Positions 39,417-48,014 of a DNA stretch of 64,000 bases are shown piece by piece (positions within the stretch are counted from its first letter, which is position 1; the number at the start of each line of letters is the position of its first letter). The translations under genes were made by a program, and so were the position numbers. This DNA is from Sphingomonas sp. (GTDB lineage Bacteria; Pseudomonadota; Alphaproteobacteria; Sphingomonadales; Sphingomonadaceae): NCBI RefSeq assembly GCF_004799495.1, contig NZ_SSMY01000011.1, positions 1-64,000 on the forward strand, given 5' to 3'. The notes under the pieces are model-generated. The model was given only the letters and a program-made list of their open reading frames with translations, had not been told where the DNA came from and searched no databases.

Positions 39417-40928
39417 TTATTTCTTGGTGCCGTTTGCTTGAGTATCCGGTGCGATGTCAACCGGCGCGTTCAAACTCGGGTCGAGCGGGCGCTTCTGGCT
39501 CGAGTCCTGCGCCGGGGTCGCGCGAGTGCTGGTGCCGGTGGGCTTATATTCCGGGTTGCCGCCGAAATCGCTCCACTTGTTCTTGACGCGGTTATAGTTG
39601 GTCAGCGGATCGTAGAGCGCTCCGCCGTCGAGGCCGAGGTCGCGCGCCTCCGCCTCGCCCATCGCCGCGAGCAGCGCGAACCCCGCGACATAGGCATCGC
39701 GCTGCGCGGTCACGAGCGTCACCTGGCTGTTGAGCAATTCCTGCTCGGCGTTGAGGATGTCGAGGATCGTGCGGTTGCCCACGCTGTTCTCGGCGCGGAC
39801 ACCCTCGAGGCTCAGTTTGTTGGCTTCGACGGCCCTTTGCGCCGACGCGATGACCTCGAGCGACGATTTCCAGATCGCATAGGCCGATCGCGTCTGCGCG
39901 ATCACGGCGCGCTCGGTGTCGGTCACCGTCTCCAGCGCCTGCGCGCGGCGTTCCTGCGCCTGGCGGATCTGCGCCGAGGGCAAGCCGCCCTGATAGAGCG
40001 GCAGCGTGATCTGCGCGCCGACCGTGCCCGCCGAGCCGGACTGGCCGGGTCTGGGGTTGGTGCCGGTGCCGAACGAACCGAGATAGTTGAAATAATTGCC
40101 ACCGACGACGCCCGACAGCGTCGGCAGGCGCGACGCGCGCGCGGCGCTCACGTCATATTTGGTGGCATCGCCCGCGCGCACCGCGGCGAGCAGATTGGGG
40201 TTGTTCTTCAGCGCGACGTCGACCGCGGCGTCGGGCGAATCCGGCAAGTTGGGCAGCGCGGGCGGATCCTCGAGCACCCCCGGCGGCGTGCCGACGAAGC
40301 GGATATAGCTTTCCTTGCTCGAAATCAGCCGCGCCTGCGCGGTCTCGAGCTGGCTGCGCGCGAGTGCGAGCCGCGCGTCGGATTGCGCAACGTCGGTGCG
40401 CGTCAGGTCGCCCACTTGGAAGCGGTCCTTCGCGGCCTGGAGGTTGACCTCCAGCACCTTCACGTTTTCCTTGTTGAGCCCGACGATCGCCTCGTCGCGG
40501 ATCACATCCATGTACGCGCCGACGACCCCGACGAAGAGGTCGGATTCGGTCCCACGCAACTGGTCGCGCGCGGCGTCGGCGCGAACTTCGGCACCCTTGA
40601 TCGAATTGGAGACCCGCCCGCCGCGGAAGATCGGCACGGTCAGCTGGGTATTGGCCTGAACCTCGCGATCGGGGTTGAGCAGCGAGTTCGTGCTCGAACT
40701 GTTGAGCGCGTTCTCGGTGTATCCGCCGTTGAGCGACAGCGACGGGCGTCCCGCGGCCTTGGCGATCGGCACGTTCTCGTCGGTCGCGCGCACGCCGGCG
40801 CGCGCCGCCGCCAGGCTGGGGTTGGTGTTATATGCCTTGACCAGCGCCTCGCGCAGTGTGTCGGCGGCGGCGGGTCCCGCCACCACGCCGATCAGCGCCA
40901 CCCCGGCGAGCAGTACGGAAACGCGCAT
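39417..40928 (-). CDS. TolC family outer-membrane channel protein, 503 aa
   Basis: This is the outer-membrane component of tripartite efflux or type I secretion. It has a signal peptide (about residues 1-22, ending GPAAA), then two repeats of the outer-membrane efflux domain, with TLREALVKAYNTNPSLAAARAG at the start and long helical hairpins. The C-terminal tail is Thr/Pro-rich and non-conserved. I start at 40928 for the signal peptide. No membrane-fusion or pump genes are adjacent, so it may serve several systems. Confidence 0.88.
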   Translation of the reverse strand: MRVSVLLAGVALIGVVAGPAAADTLREALVKAYNTNPSLAAARAGVRATDENVPIAKAAGRPSLSLNGGYTENALNSSSTNSLLNPDREVQANTQLTVPIFRGGRVSNSIKGAEVRADAARDQLRGTESDLFVGVVGAYMDVIRDEAIVGLNKENVKVLEVNLQAAKDRFQVGDLTRTDVAQSDARLALARSQLETAQARLISSKESYIRFVGTPPGVLEDPPALPNLPDSPDAAVDVALKNNPNLLAAVRAGDATKYDVSAARASRLPTLSGVVGGNYFNYLGSFGTGTNPRPGQSGSAGTVGAQITLPLYQGGLPSAQIRQAQERRAQALETVTDTERAVIAQTRSAYAIWKSSLEVIASAQRAVEANKLSLEGVRAENSVGNRTILDILNAEQELLNSQVTLVTAQRDAYVAGFALLAAMGEAEARDLGLDGGALYDPLTNYNRVKNKWSDFGGNPEYKPTGTSTRATPAQDSSQKRPLDPSLNAPVDIAPDTQANGTKK

Positions 40929-40944
40929 CAAAATCCTACCTTCG

Positions 40945-41613
40945 TTAAAACGCGAAGCCGCGCGGCGCGGCAAAGCCGGGCAGCGCGACGCAATCGATAT
41001 CGGCGAATGCCTTGAGCCCGAACCCGCCCTTGACCGCGCGGCCGGCGGCGAGCCGGCGCACGCCGCGCTCGACGATGCCGGCGACGATCCGTCCGCCCGG
41101 CGCGACCTGGCTGGCGAGCGTCTCGGGCAATTGCTCGATGCAGCCGTCGACGATCAGCACGTCGTACGGTGCGCCCTTGGCATAACCCTTTTCCAGCGGC
41201 CCGGCGATCAAGGTCACGTTGCCATAGCCCTCCAGCGCCGCCTTGGCGTGCGCGGCGAGGTCCTTGTCGCTTTCGACCGCGACGACCGAGGCGACCAGCC
41301 CGCTCAGCACCGCCGCGGTGTACCCGCCCGCCGCACCGATCAGCAACACGCGGTCGGCGGGCAGCAGATACGCCTCGGTCAGCAGCTTGCCCGTCGCGAT
41401 CGGCACGTTGAGCTCGCGGCCGTTGCCGATCGCCACCGCGGTGTCACGGTATGCCAGCCGGCGCGCGGCTTCGGGCACGAATTTCTCGCGCGGCACCGTC
41501 GCCATTGCGGTCACCACGCGCGGATCGTTGACCGCGTTGGTGCGCAACTGGCTCTGCACCATCGCGTGGCGCATCGCTTCGTAACTGGTGATGTCCGCCG
41601 CCGGATCGCTCAT
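40945..41613 (-). CDS. Protein-L-isoaspartate O-methyltransferase family protein, 222 aa
   Basis: It resembles the PCMT family: MVQSQLRTNAV..DPRVVTAMATVPREKFVP at the start, the SAM-binding GAAGGYTAAVLS and YDVLIVDGCIE. The canonical motif I is GTGSGY; here it is GAAGGY, as in the shorter alphaproteobacterial relatives encoded next to tolC. Whether it repairs isoaspartyl residues is uncertain. It lies 16 bases upstream of the TolC-like gene and is probably cotranscribed. Confidence 0.8.
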   Translation of the reverse strand: MSDPAADITSYEAMRHAMVQSQLRTNAVNDPRVVTAMATVPREKFVPEAARRLAYRDTAVAIGNGRELNVPIATGKLLTEAYLLPADRVLLIGAAGGYTAAVLSGLVASVVAVESDKDLAAHAKAALEGYGNVTLIAGPLEKGYAKGAPYDVLIVDGCIEQLPETLASQVAPGGRIVAGIVERGVRRLAAGRAVKGGFGLKAFADIDCVALPGFAAPRGFAF

Positions 41614-41791
41614 GGCCCGCTCATTCGCATAACTGTTTTACTTATGCAACACACTAGATGCCGCGCGTTCCCTATATGGTGCGGGCGCGCCCACGCCAAG
41701 CGGCAGACTGATCTAATTTGCAGTGGTTTGGCGGGGCGGTGGTTGACTTGGGGCAGAGCCTTGCGCAAAGCCCCGCGCCTTGCCGCATCGG

Positions 41792-41865
41792 GGCCCGATG
41801 GCGGAGTGGTGACGCAGAGGACTGCAAATCCTTGCACCCGGGTTCGATTCCCGGTCGGGCCTCCA
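41792..41865 (+). tRNA. tRNA-Cys (anticodon GCA)
   Basis: A complete cloverleaf: acceptor GGCCCGA pairs with TCGGGCC, the anticodon loop ACTGCAAAT contains GCA, the T-arm is CCGGG-TTCGATT-CCCGG, and CCA is encoded. It is 74 bases long. Everything to its right for 14 kb is accessory, so it may be the insertion site of an island, although no integrase is seen near it. Confidence 0.95.
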
Positions 41866-42028
41866 GCGGCGCTCAGCTGATCATGCTCTTTAGCGGACGC
41901 GAATTGCGCTCTTACGAGCTGATTTTACCCGCTAACGATCTAAATATGCCGAAACGGGCCTGAAAATCTGGTGGTCGCTCGACCGCGATCTCAGATTGGC
42001 GCCGCCGGAACACGGCAGTGGATTCGCC

Positions 42029-42760
42029 TTATCGCGCCCAAGGCATGACGTATTTTGCTGATCCCGTCATGACGATCAGGCGTCGATCGAAAGGGAATTC
42101 CTCTTCCACCGTAGCGGCGATGCGCCATCCGCGTCCGCGCCATGCCTCGTATTCGACGATCTCGTCCAATGGCCTGCCGACCAATGCAGCGAAAATCGTC
42201 TCGGGCATTTCAGACCCGAGCTCGATGCTCAGCTCGCCAAAACGCGTCTCGATAGTAACCGGACCGATCTTGGCCTCGATCTCAAGCGAGTGATCGACCA
42301 GCTGGAGCGTGAAATATCCACCATCTGCTCTGTCGAACATTCGCGAGAATAACGGGGGCTGCGACATCTGCGCCGGCGGCCGCTGTGAAAATTGCGACGG
42401 TCGGGTCGCAGAATGATAGTATCGCAGCGGGTGGGATCGCAGATGCCGGCCTACGCTTGGGCCCGACAACCGGGGTCGGGCGGGCCAACCGAACTGCGGC
42501 CGAAGCAACATGACCGCTTCGTCGAGCGCCAGGCCCTGGAGCTCAAGCATCGAGACGAGGAGCGGCGACGCGGACCTGACGGTCGCCGCCAGCTCCGCCC
42601 GAAGCGCGTCGTTCAGCGCGGCATCTCGCGCCGCCTCGATCTCGCGATACCGGCCAAGTGCCATGCGACGCGCGCTGCGAATACGACGGCGGTCAAGAGC
42701 GGTCGGCGCGTCAAGCGACCACGGAACGACGGCCGCTTCCAACCGTCTTGCGGTGCTCAT
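42029..42760 (-). CDS. Hypothetical protein, 243 aa
   Basis: The N-terminal 90 residues are helical and Arg/Ala-rich; the middle is low-complexity (Gln, Pro, Ser). The C-terminal 110 residues look like a compact beta-rich domain (FTLQLVDHSLEIEAKIGPV). I recognise no family and no motif. Its start overlaps the stop of the 260-residue gene upstream (ATGA), placing it last in an accessory operon with a DnaQ-like exonuclease. Confidence 0.6.
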   Translation of the reverse strand: MSTARRLEAAVVPWSLDAPTALDRRRIRSARRMALGRYREIEAARDAALNDALRAELAATVRSASPLLVSMLELQGLALDEAVMLLRPQFGWPARPRLSGPSVGRHLRSHPLRYYHSATRPSQFSQRPPAQMSQPPLFSRMFDRADGGYFTLQLVDHSLEIEAKIGPVTIETRFGELSIELGSEMPETIFAALVGRPLDEIVEYEAWRGRGWRIAATVEEEFPFDRRLIVMTGSAKYVMPWAR

Positions 42761-43539
42761 TTCGACAGCCCGCCCGTGGCGACGATCACCGACAGGAGAT
42801 GGCGGGTGAGCGCGTCGGCACCCTTTTCGTAGGCGATCTCACCCCAGGCGTCCCAGCGGTGCACGCGCTCGGCCAGCCAGGCGAACAGGTCGTCGCGCGA
42901 CCGCGCGTCGGCGAAGGACTGCGACCAGGCGACGTTGCGGGTCGGCATCCTCGCGCCGACCTTGATACCGGTCAGGGTCACCACGCTGCGCCTGCCGACG
43001 ACCTCGCGCGCGAACACGTGGCGGCGGAAGCCGACCTCGCGCTCGAACCGGAGCAGCGCCCGCTCGCGTGCCTCGTCTTCCAGGCCCTTCGCCGCCGTGA
43101 CCGCCGCGACGACCGCCGCCATCGGCAGGCGCTCGAACTCCGGTTCGCGCGTGGCCTGCAGCATCATGAGCACTGACCGGCCGAGCGGGCTGAGCCCCGC
43201 CTCGAGGGCGGTCGCCCACGGCGACGACCGAGAAGTTTCGACCATGCCAATGCTTGCGAGCCAGCACTGGTGGAAGCGCCAAAAGGCCATGTCGCCGTCG
43301 AACAGGTCCGACTTGCTCTCCCGGCCGTGCCAACCCGCCTCGATCCCGGTCATGGCGCGGAGCATCAGCTCGTGCTGCTCCCGCGCGAAATGCACGGGCG
43401 GGAAGCCGAGCTCGCCTTCCCAGAAGGCGTTCCTGACGCTCGGCCAGACGCGGCCCGCGGCATCCTCGAACCCGCCGGGGCACTCGCGCAGCCACCAGCC
43501 CCACGGCAATTCGCCGAGGTGGCGTTCGAACTCAGCCAC
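42757..43539 (-). CDS. Hypothetical protein, 260 aa
   Basis: I start at the GTG at 43539: GGGGAGG lies six bases before it and it overlaps the upstream stop by eight bases, whereas the longer frame runs across the neighbour. The product is Trp-rich (WGWWLRECPGGFEDAAG near the start) with no signal peptide. A basic central region is followed by RRSVVTLTGIKVGARMPTRN. No family is recognised. It is part of the 42029-45366 operon. Confidence 0.6.
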   Translation of the reverse strand: MAEFERHLGELPWGWWLRECPGGFEDAAGRVWPSVRNAFWEGELGFPPVHFAREQHELMLRAMTGIEAGWHGRESKSDLFDGDMAFWRFHQCWLASIGMVETSRSSPWATALEAGLSPLGRSVLMMLQATREPEFERLPMAAVVAAVTAAKGLEDEARERALLRFEREVGFRRHVFAREVVGRRSVVTLTGIKVGARMPTRNVAWSQSFADARSRDDLFAWLAERVHRWDAWGEIAYEKGADALTRHLLSVIVATGGLSK

Positions 43540-44398
43540 GACAGCCTCCCCGGGTGGGGTCGAGGCCGACCGGCGGCGGCGGGCCGTCGCGCGGGGGCGC
43601 CTCGCTACCATCCGCGACCGCGCGCAGCTGGGCGGCGAGCGCGGTCGTCTCGCGGAAGACGTAGGCGTCGTCGCGATACGTCCGGGCGAGTTCGGACGAC
43701 GACGGGGCCACGGATCCGCGCCCATCACCCGGGACCAGATCAAACGCGTGATCGCACTCGAACCCGAACCACCATGCGTGCTTGTCCTCGACGCGGTGGT
43801 CGGTGGCATGCTCGACCTCGTGGAAGACATCCGGACGGATCACGACGTGGCAGATGCGGCGCGCCTCGACAGCGAGGCGGCGGGCCGGGGTCGGTCCGTC
43901 CTGGCACAGCCGGGAATACGTCAGGCCACCATGCACCTCGATTCCGATGTCGGGCGCCACCGCCTCCGAATCCCAGCCCCACAGCGGGTGGTCGGACGGG
44001 ACACCGACGTATCCGGAGAGGAAGCCGCGCCGCGAGTCGCGGAGCATGATGCAGTCGTAGCCGCTGGCCTCGTCGCGCCAGCTGACCTTGTCCGCCTCGC
44101 CGAGCCACACACCGTCGCCGTCAGGCCGGGATTCCCGGTCGTAGTAGATCTCCTCTGCGGGGACGATGCCGGCGCTGGTGGCGTAGCCGCGGCCGGTGAC
44201 GAGGACCACGCCGTCCTCGCGAGCTACCCCGCCCCCGGTGCCGACCAGCTTGGCGACAGCGAGTTCGGATCGCAGGAGGGGCAGCAGCGTATCCGCCGTG
44301 GCGGGCGCGACTGCGAGCGTCGCCGGCTTACGAGCCGCGGGCGTCCTGCGCTTGCTCGCGGGCGCAAGTGAAGTGGACTTGCTAGGCTTCTTGGACAT
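43532..44398 (-). CDS. Hypothetical protein with basic N-terminal tail, 288 aa
   Basis: The ATG at 44398 was chosen for its AAGGAG six bases upstream; an ATG at 44467 that overlaps the exonuclease stop is an alternative. The first 40 residues are Lys/Arg/Ala/Pro-rich, like a DNA-binding tail. The centre contains GYVGVPSDHPLWGWD and VHGGLTYS, a motif pair I associate with proteins of phages and mobile elements but cannot name. An EVEHATDHRVEDKHAWWFGF segment with several His and acidic residues could bind metal. Function unknown. Confidence 0.6.
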   Translation of the reverse strand: MSKKPSKSTSLAPASKRRTPAARKPATLAVAPATADTLLPLLRSELAVAKLVGTGGGVAREDGVVLVTGRGYATSAGIVPAEEIYYDRESRPDGDGVWLGEADKVSWRDEASGYDCIMLRDSRRGFLSGYVGVPSDHPLWGWDSEAVAPDIGIEVHGGLTYSRLCQDGPTPARRLAVEARRICHVVIRPDVFHEVEHATDHRVEDKHAWWFGFECDHAFDLVPGDGRGSVAPSSSELARTYRDDAYVFRETTALAAQLRAVADGSEAPPRDGPPPPVGLDPTRGGCRG

Positions 44399-44463
44399 TT
44401 CACGCTCCTTGCAAAATTGGTTCGGGTTCGGTGGCTGCAGGTCTGGCTTGTTCGAGGATCGGC

Positions 44464-45366
44464 TCATGGCGAAGCTGGCGCGTAGCGCTCACGCCAGGTG
44501 ATCCGCTCGACCGTGGGACCGAGCGCCTTCGGTCGTGCGGAGACGGAGTAGACCTGACCGGCAAGCCACCACTCCTCTTCGGCGCGGCGCTCGTCGGGCA
44601 CATCGCGCCACCAGCACTTGGGATCCCCCTCCCCGTCCCAGCGGTATCCCCGCATCCGCAACTGGTTCCTCAGTTCGAACGCCGCGCCAACCGCACGAAA
44701 TCGCCAGGTCGGTCTGCGCGCAGTTTCGAGCATCTCGGCCAAGGCGGTGCGACCGGACGGCAAATCCTGTCGCAGCAGCGCGATGACCGCATCGACATCG
44801 TCACCTGCGCGGTGCGCACCGTGGAAATATCCCGCCTGCGCCAACAGCCAGCCCAACGACCGCCCGTCGTAGCCGCTTCCTCGCCAATCGATATCCGAGC
44901 AGCTGCAGGTCCAAGCGAGGCCCGCCGCGCCGGGCAGGCGCCTCTCAATATGGCCGCGATCGAATTGGGCGTTATGCGCGCAGACGAAGTCGGCGGAACG
45001 GAGCAGGCGCACCGCGGCCTCGTCGTCGATCGACTTGCCGGCCACATCCGCGTCGGTGATGCCCGTCAATCGAACGATGTCCTCGGCCAGATCCTGCCCG
45101 GGGTCTTCCAGCCACGAATAGTGCCGGTCGATCTTGACGATCACCCCGTTTGGGTCCGCGCGGAACCGGCGCAAGGCCAGTTCGATGATGACATCGTCGC
45201 CGCCCAGTCCTGACGTCTCGCAATCCACGACCACGCCGATGACGGTGTCGACGCGGCCACCGACGCCGGTTTCCCCTTCGGGCACATCGAGGCGGCGGAG
45301 CAGGCGCCAGTCATCCTCGCCGTTCACCGCGCACAGGGCGTCCTTCCCTGGAATCCCGTCCAGCAT
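44464..45366 (-). CDS. DnaQ-like 3'-5' exonuclease domain protein, 300 aa
   Basis: The N-terminal part has the DEDDh exonuclease pattern: VVVDCETSGLGGDDVIIELAL (Exo I, Asp and Glu), FVCAHNAQFDRGHIE (Exo II) and HRAGDDVDAVIALL (Exo III, His and Asp). The C-terminal 100 residues, with DPKCWWRDVPDERRAEEEWWL, are a Trp-rich extension often fused to such element-borne exonucleases. I start at 45366, where GGAGG precedes the ATG. It probably trims DNA 3' ends; its link to the unknown genes downstream is by operon only. Confidence 0.8.
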   Translation of the reverse strand: MLDGIPGKDALCAVNGEDDWRLLRRLDVPEGETGVGGRVDTVIGVVVDCETSGLGGDDVIIELALRRFRADPNGVIVKIDRHYSWLEDPGQDLAEDIVRLTGITDADVAGKSIDDEAAVRLLRSADFVCAHNAQFDRGHIERRLPGAAGLAWTCSCSDIDWRGSGYDGRSLGWLLAQAGYFHGAHRAGDDVDAVIALLRQDLPSGRTALAEMLETARRPTWRFRAVGAAFELRNQLRMRGYRWDGEGDPKCWWRDVPDERRAEEEWWLAGQVYSVSARPKALGPTVERITWRERYAPASP

Positions 45367-45449
45367 GTTGCCTCCAGTGATTTCCAATGTTGGTTGGCTC
45401 GGGCGACCGGATCCGCCGACACGTGCGGATCGGGTCGCTGGAGCGACGT

Positions 45450-46199
45450 TCAGGCGAGGAAGCGCTGCTCGATGTTGAGGTCGAGCCCCGCCGCGAGCGG
45501 CGAGCTGGGCGCGGCATCGACCATCATCAGCGTGTCGCAGATCGCCGGGGACACGAGCGCCTCGACGATCGGGGAGGTGTGGTCGAAGCCGGTGACGATG
45601 GCGGCGTCCGCCGCCGCCGCGCCCATGCGCGCATAGAGACGCCCCGCGATCTCCGATTCGTCCACGGCGAACGAAGCGTGAAAGGCGTGGACCGTCTCGA
45701 AGCCGTCGTCGTGGACGACCGTGGCCGTGAAGAGCCGCAGCGGACGACCCTTCTCCTTTCCGCGTGTCGGGACACCGCGACCACGCGGATCCCGCCTCCC
45801 GTTGGCCGCTCTGTCGCCTGCGGTATCAGCGCCCCGATCCATGGTCGCATCCACGTTCTCAACGAGCTCGTCGATCGCGCCGGGGTCTGCGTCGAGACCG
45901 AGCGACAGCCCATGGATGAGGACGCCGCGAATGCAACCGGCGCGCGTCAGGCACGCGTCGATGGCGCTCGCGCCATGAAACATCGTCCGCGGCGCGAGCA
46001 GCCAGCTCATTGGATCGTGCGCGACGCCCTCGCGCTGGAACCGGGCGCCAGTTTCGGCGGCGACGAGCGCGAGGCGGATCAAGCCGCGGCGCGTCGTGCG
46101 GACGGCCGCGTCGGACACGGCGTCCTCGTCGAGCGGATCGTAGTTGCGAACCGGCGGCACGACTGCCGGGAGATTACGGGTCAAGGTGGCCATTTCCAT
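45450..46199 (-). CDS. Hypothetical protein, 249 aa
   Basis: I start at 46199, where GGAAGG lies upstream. The protein has no signal peptide. Its first half is mostly helical, a charged Arg/Gly linker follows (about residues 125-155), and the C-terminal part (RLFTATVVHDDGFETVHAFHASF) looks beta-rich. No family is recognised. It lies 83 bases upstream of the exonuclease gene in the same direction and divergent from an arsR-like gene. Confidence 0.6.
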   Translation of the reverse strand: MEMATLTRNLPAVVPPVRNYDPLDEDAVSDAAVRTTRRGLIRLALVAAETGARFQREGVAHDPMSWLLAPRTMFHGASAIDACLTRAGCIRGVLIHGLSLGLDADPGAIDELVENVDATMDRGADTAGDRAANGRRDPRGRGVPTRGKEKGRPLRLFTATVVHDDGFETVHAFHASFAVDESEIAGRLYARMGAAAADAAIVTGFDHTSPIVEALVSPAICDTLMMVDAAPSSPLAAGLDLNIEQRFLA

Positions 46200-46406
46200 G
46201 GTCGGGTTCCTTCCGTCGTTCATCGATGCTGGCCGACACCACGGCCCGCAAACCCTGTAGTAGCTATAGCCTTAGGTAGTTTCAACCTTTCCAGAGCTAT
46301 GGAAATGTTCTGTCCCACTTCGAGTCAGTCGCGACGATCGGTCCACTTCGGTCGGAAGCGGCCTTGAAGGGTCGGTTCTGTCGGTTATTCTGGAGGAATG
46401 GAAAAT

Positions 46407-46763
46407 ATGAAGGCCATCGCCGTCATGAGCGCCCTCGCCCAGCCCACGCGGCTGGCGGTTTTCTCGTTGCTTGTCCGTGCGGGCACCGGCGGCATGACCG
46501 CGGGCGACCTGGCCGCCGAGCTGGGCACGCCATCGAACACGATGTCGGCGCACCTTACGGTCCTGAACCATGCAGGCCTGACGTCGTCGCGACGGTCAGG
46601 CCGCAACATCTTCTACGCCGCGCACCCCGACATGATCAGGCAGCTGACCGTGTTCTTGGTCCGCGAATGCTGCGACGGGTGCACGGGGGTGTGCGAGCAC
46701 CTCCAGAGCGATCTAGACGCTTGCAAGTCCGCGGGGACCGCGCCCCGCGCCGGCACCGCCTAA
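46407..46763 (+). CDS. ArsR-family winged-helix regulator, 118 aa
   Basis: The helix-turn-helix is clear (LAAELGTPSNTMSAHLTVLNHAGL), preceded by the family's ALAQPTRLAVFSLL. The C-terminal segment RECCDGCTGVCEHL has four Cys residues and could bind arsenite or a heavy metal. I start at 46407 because GGAGG is ten bases upstream; the ATG at 46398 would be only one base from it. ArsR proteins usually repress their own promoter, but no arsenic or metal gene lies immediately downstream. Confidence 0.85.
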   Translation: MKAIAVMSALAQPTRLAVFSLLVRAGTGGMTAGDLAAELGTPSNTMSAHLTVLNHAGLTSSRRSGRNIFYAAHPDMIRQLTVFLVRECCDGCTGVCEHLQSDLDACKSAGTAPRAGTA

Positions 46764-47854
46764 TCGCTTGTCAGCCGCAACCAGCAGTTCGTCATGAGCG
46801 CCTTGCAATCACCGTTCTCGCTGGTGAAGTCGGCGCTCGGTAGCGGCGTGCTTTCATAGGGCGGCGAATGGGAACGGCGACGGAGGATCTCGTCCATCTG
46901 GCCGGAAACGACGTCCACCTCGCCTTTCGGCATTCCCATCGTCGTCGCGAAAACCTTCGTAGCGTTGGTGACTCGGTTGCCGACACCAAGCAACTCCATG
47001 TTCTGCGCCAGCCACCCGAAGCCCATGAAAACAATGGTCTCGGCAGCCGCGATGCAATCCTTCACGGCGTCGGCGATGCTCTCCTCCATCGCCTCGGTGA
47101 AGGTGCGGATGCCAGCGGCGACCTCGGGCAAGACCTGCTGATCATCCAGTTTTCCGAATGGGACGTAACCCGGCTGGTCGGGGAAGAAGGCTCCGACCTG
47201 ACCATAGGGATGAATGATGTTGCACCGGGCCAGCGCCTTCACGGCCCTTCCCCGGTCAATCGCGAAGCGCCGTTGCAGCGCCGTGACCAGAAACTCCTCG
47301 ATGCAACGGTCATAGTTGAAGATGACGAACGACGCGCGCTCGAACACGCCATCGACCGTATCGCGCGTGTGTCCGTCGAACAGGATCTGACCGAGCTGAG
47401 CGTGCCAGCTGCCGGTCAACTGGGCGACCTGCTTGGCCCTGATGTCCGCCGCGTTCGCGGCCGGCTGCGTATAGGGCACGAGCGACGAACCGGCTTCGTG
47501 ACGCAGGATGATCGTCGCAATCGCGAGCTTGGCGAGGAATTCAACGTCGGGCAGATCCCGAACCCCTTCCAGATAGCCGTCGATGCTGCGAGCATATGGC
47601 AGACCCGCGCGAATGGTCGCGGCCGCCCGCCGGTAAGCCTCCAGACGAACGGTCCAGTCGTTTACGCCCGCCTCACGAATGGCCCGGTCCTTCAGGATCG
47701 CGGCGATCACCGGGTCCTTCACGTTGATGCTGGTGTTCGCGTCGTCGACGGCCAAAAGGTCGGTGATCTTGTTGCGTAACCCCTCGCCGAGCGGAAAGCC
47801 GAAGTCATGGCTGCCGCCGGCCCCGATCACGAAGGTGGTGTCCTTGCGTAGCAT
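46760..47854 (-). CDS. SIR2-like NAD-binding protein, probable defence effector, 364 aa
   Basis: The N-terminus has the SIR2-type nucleotide-binding motif TTFVIGAGGSHDFGFPLGE (GAGGS at about 11-15). Later come FVIFNYDRCIEEFL, typical of SIR2-like proteins, and HPYGQVG and FMGFGW. Stand-alone SIR2-like proteins of this type often deplete NAD during phage infection. The gene sits 160 bases downstream of the RiPP operon and in the same direction. Its 3' end overlaps that of the arsR-like gene by four bases. Defence is an inference from family and setting. Confidence 0.75.
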   Translation of the reverse strand: MLRKDTTFVIGAGGSHDFGFPLGEGLRNKITDLLAVDDANTSINVKDPVIAAILKDRAIREAGVNDWTVRLEAYRRAAATIRAGLPYARSIDGYLEGVRDLPDVEFLAKLAIATIILRHEAGSSLVPYTQPAANAADIRAKQVAQLTGSWHAQLGQILFDGHTRDTVDGVFERASFVIFNYDRCIEEFLVTALQRRFAIDRGRAVKALARCNIIHPYGQVGAFFPDQPGYVPFGKLDDQQVLPEVAAGIRTFTEAMEESIADAVKDCIAAAETIVFMGFGWLAQNMELLGVGNRVTNATKVFATTMGMPKGEVDVVSGQMDEILRRRSHSPPYESTPLPSADFTSENGDCKALMTNCWLRLTSD

Positions 47855-48014
47855 GCAGGTTACCTAGCACGGCTCATGCTCCGGCGCAGCTGGGGGCCGG
47901 CCCATTGCCCTTCGCTGGATCGCCGCGCCTAGCTTAAAATCTGCGGCCGCTAGCATTTCGGCGACGCGCTGAGCGCGGCCGGCAGCAATACCGTAAGCCG
48001 TCGGGGGCATGCGT

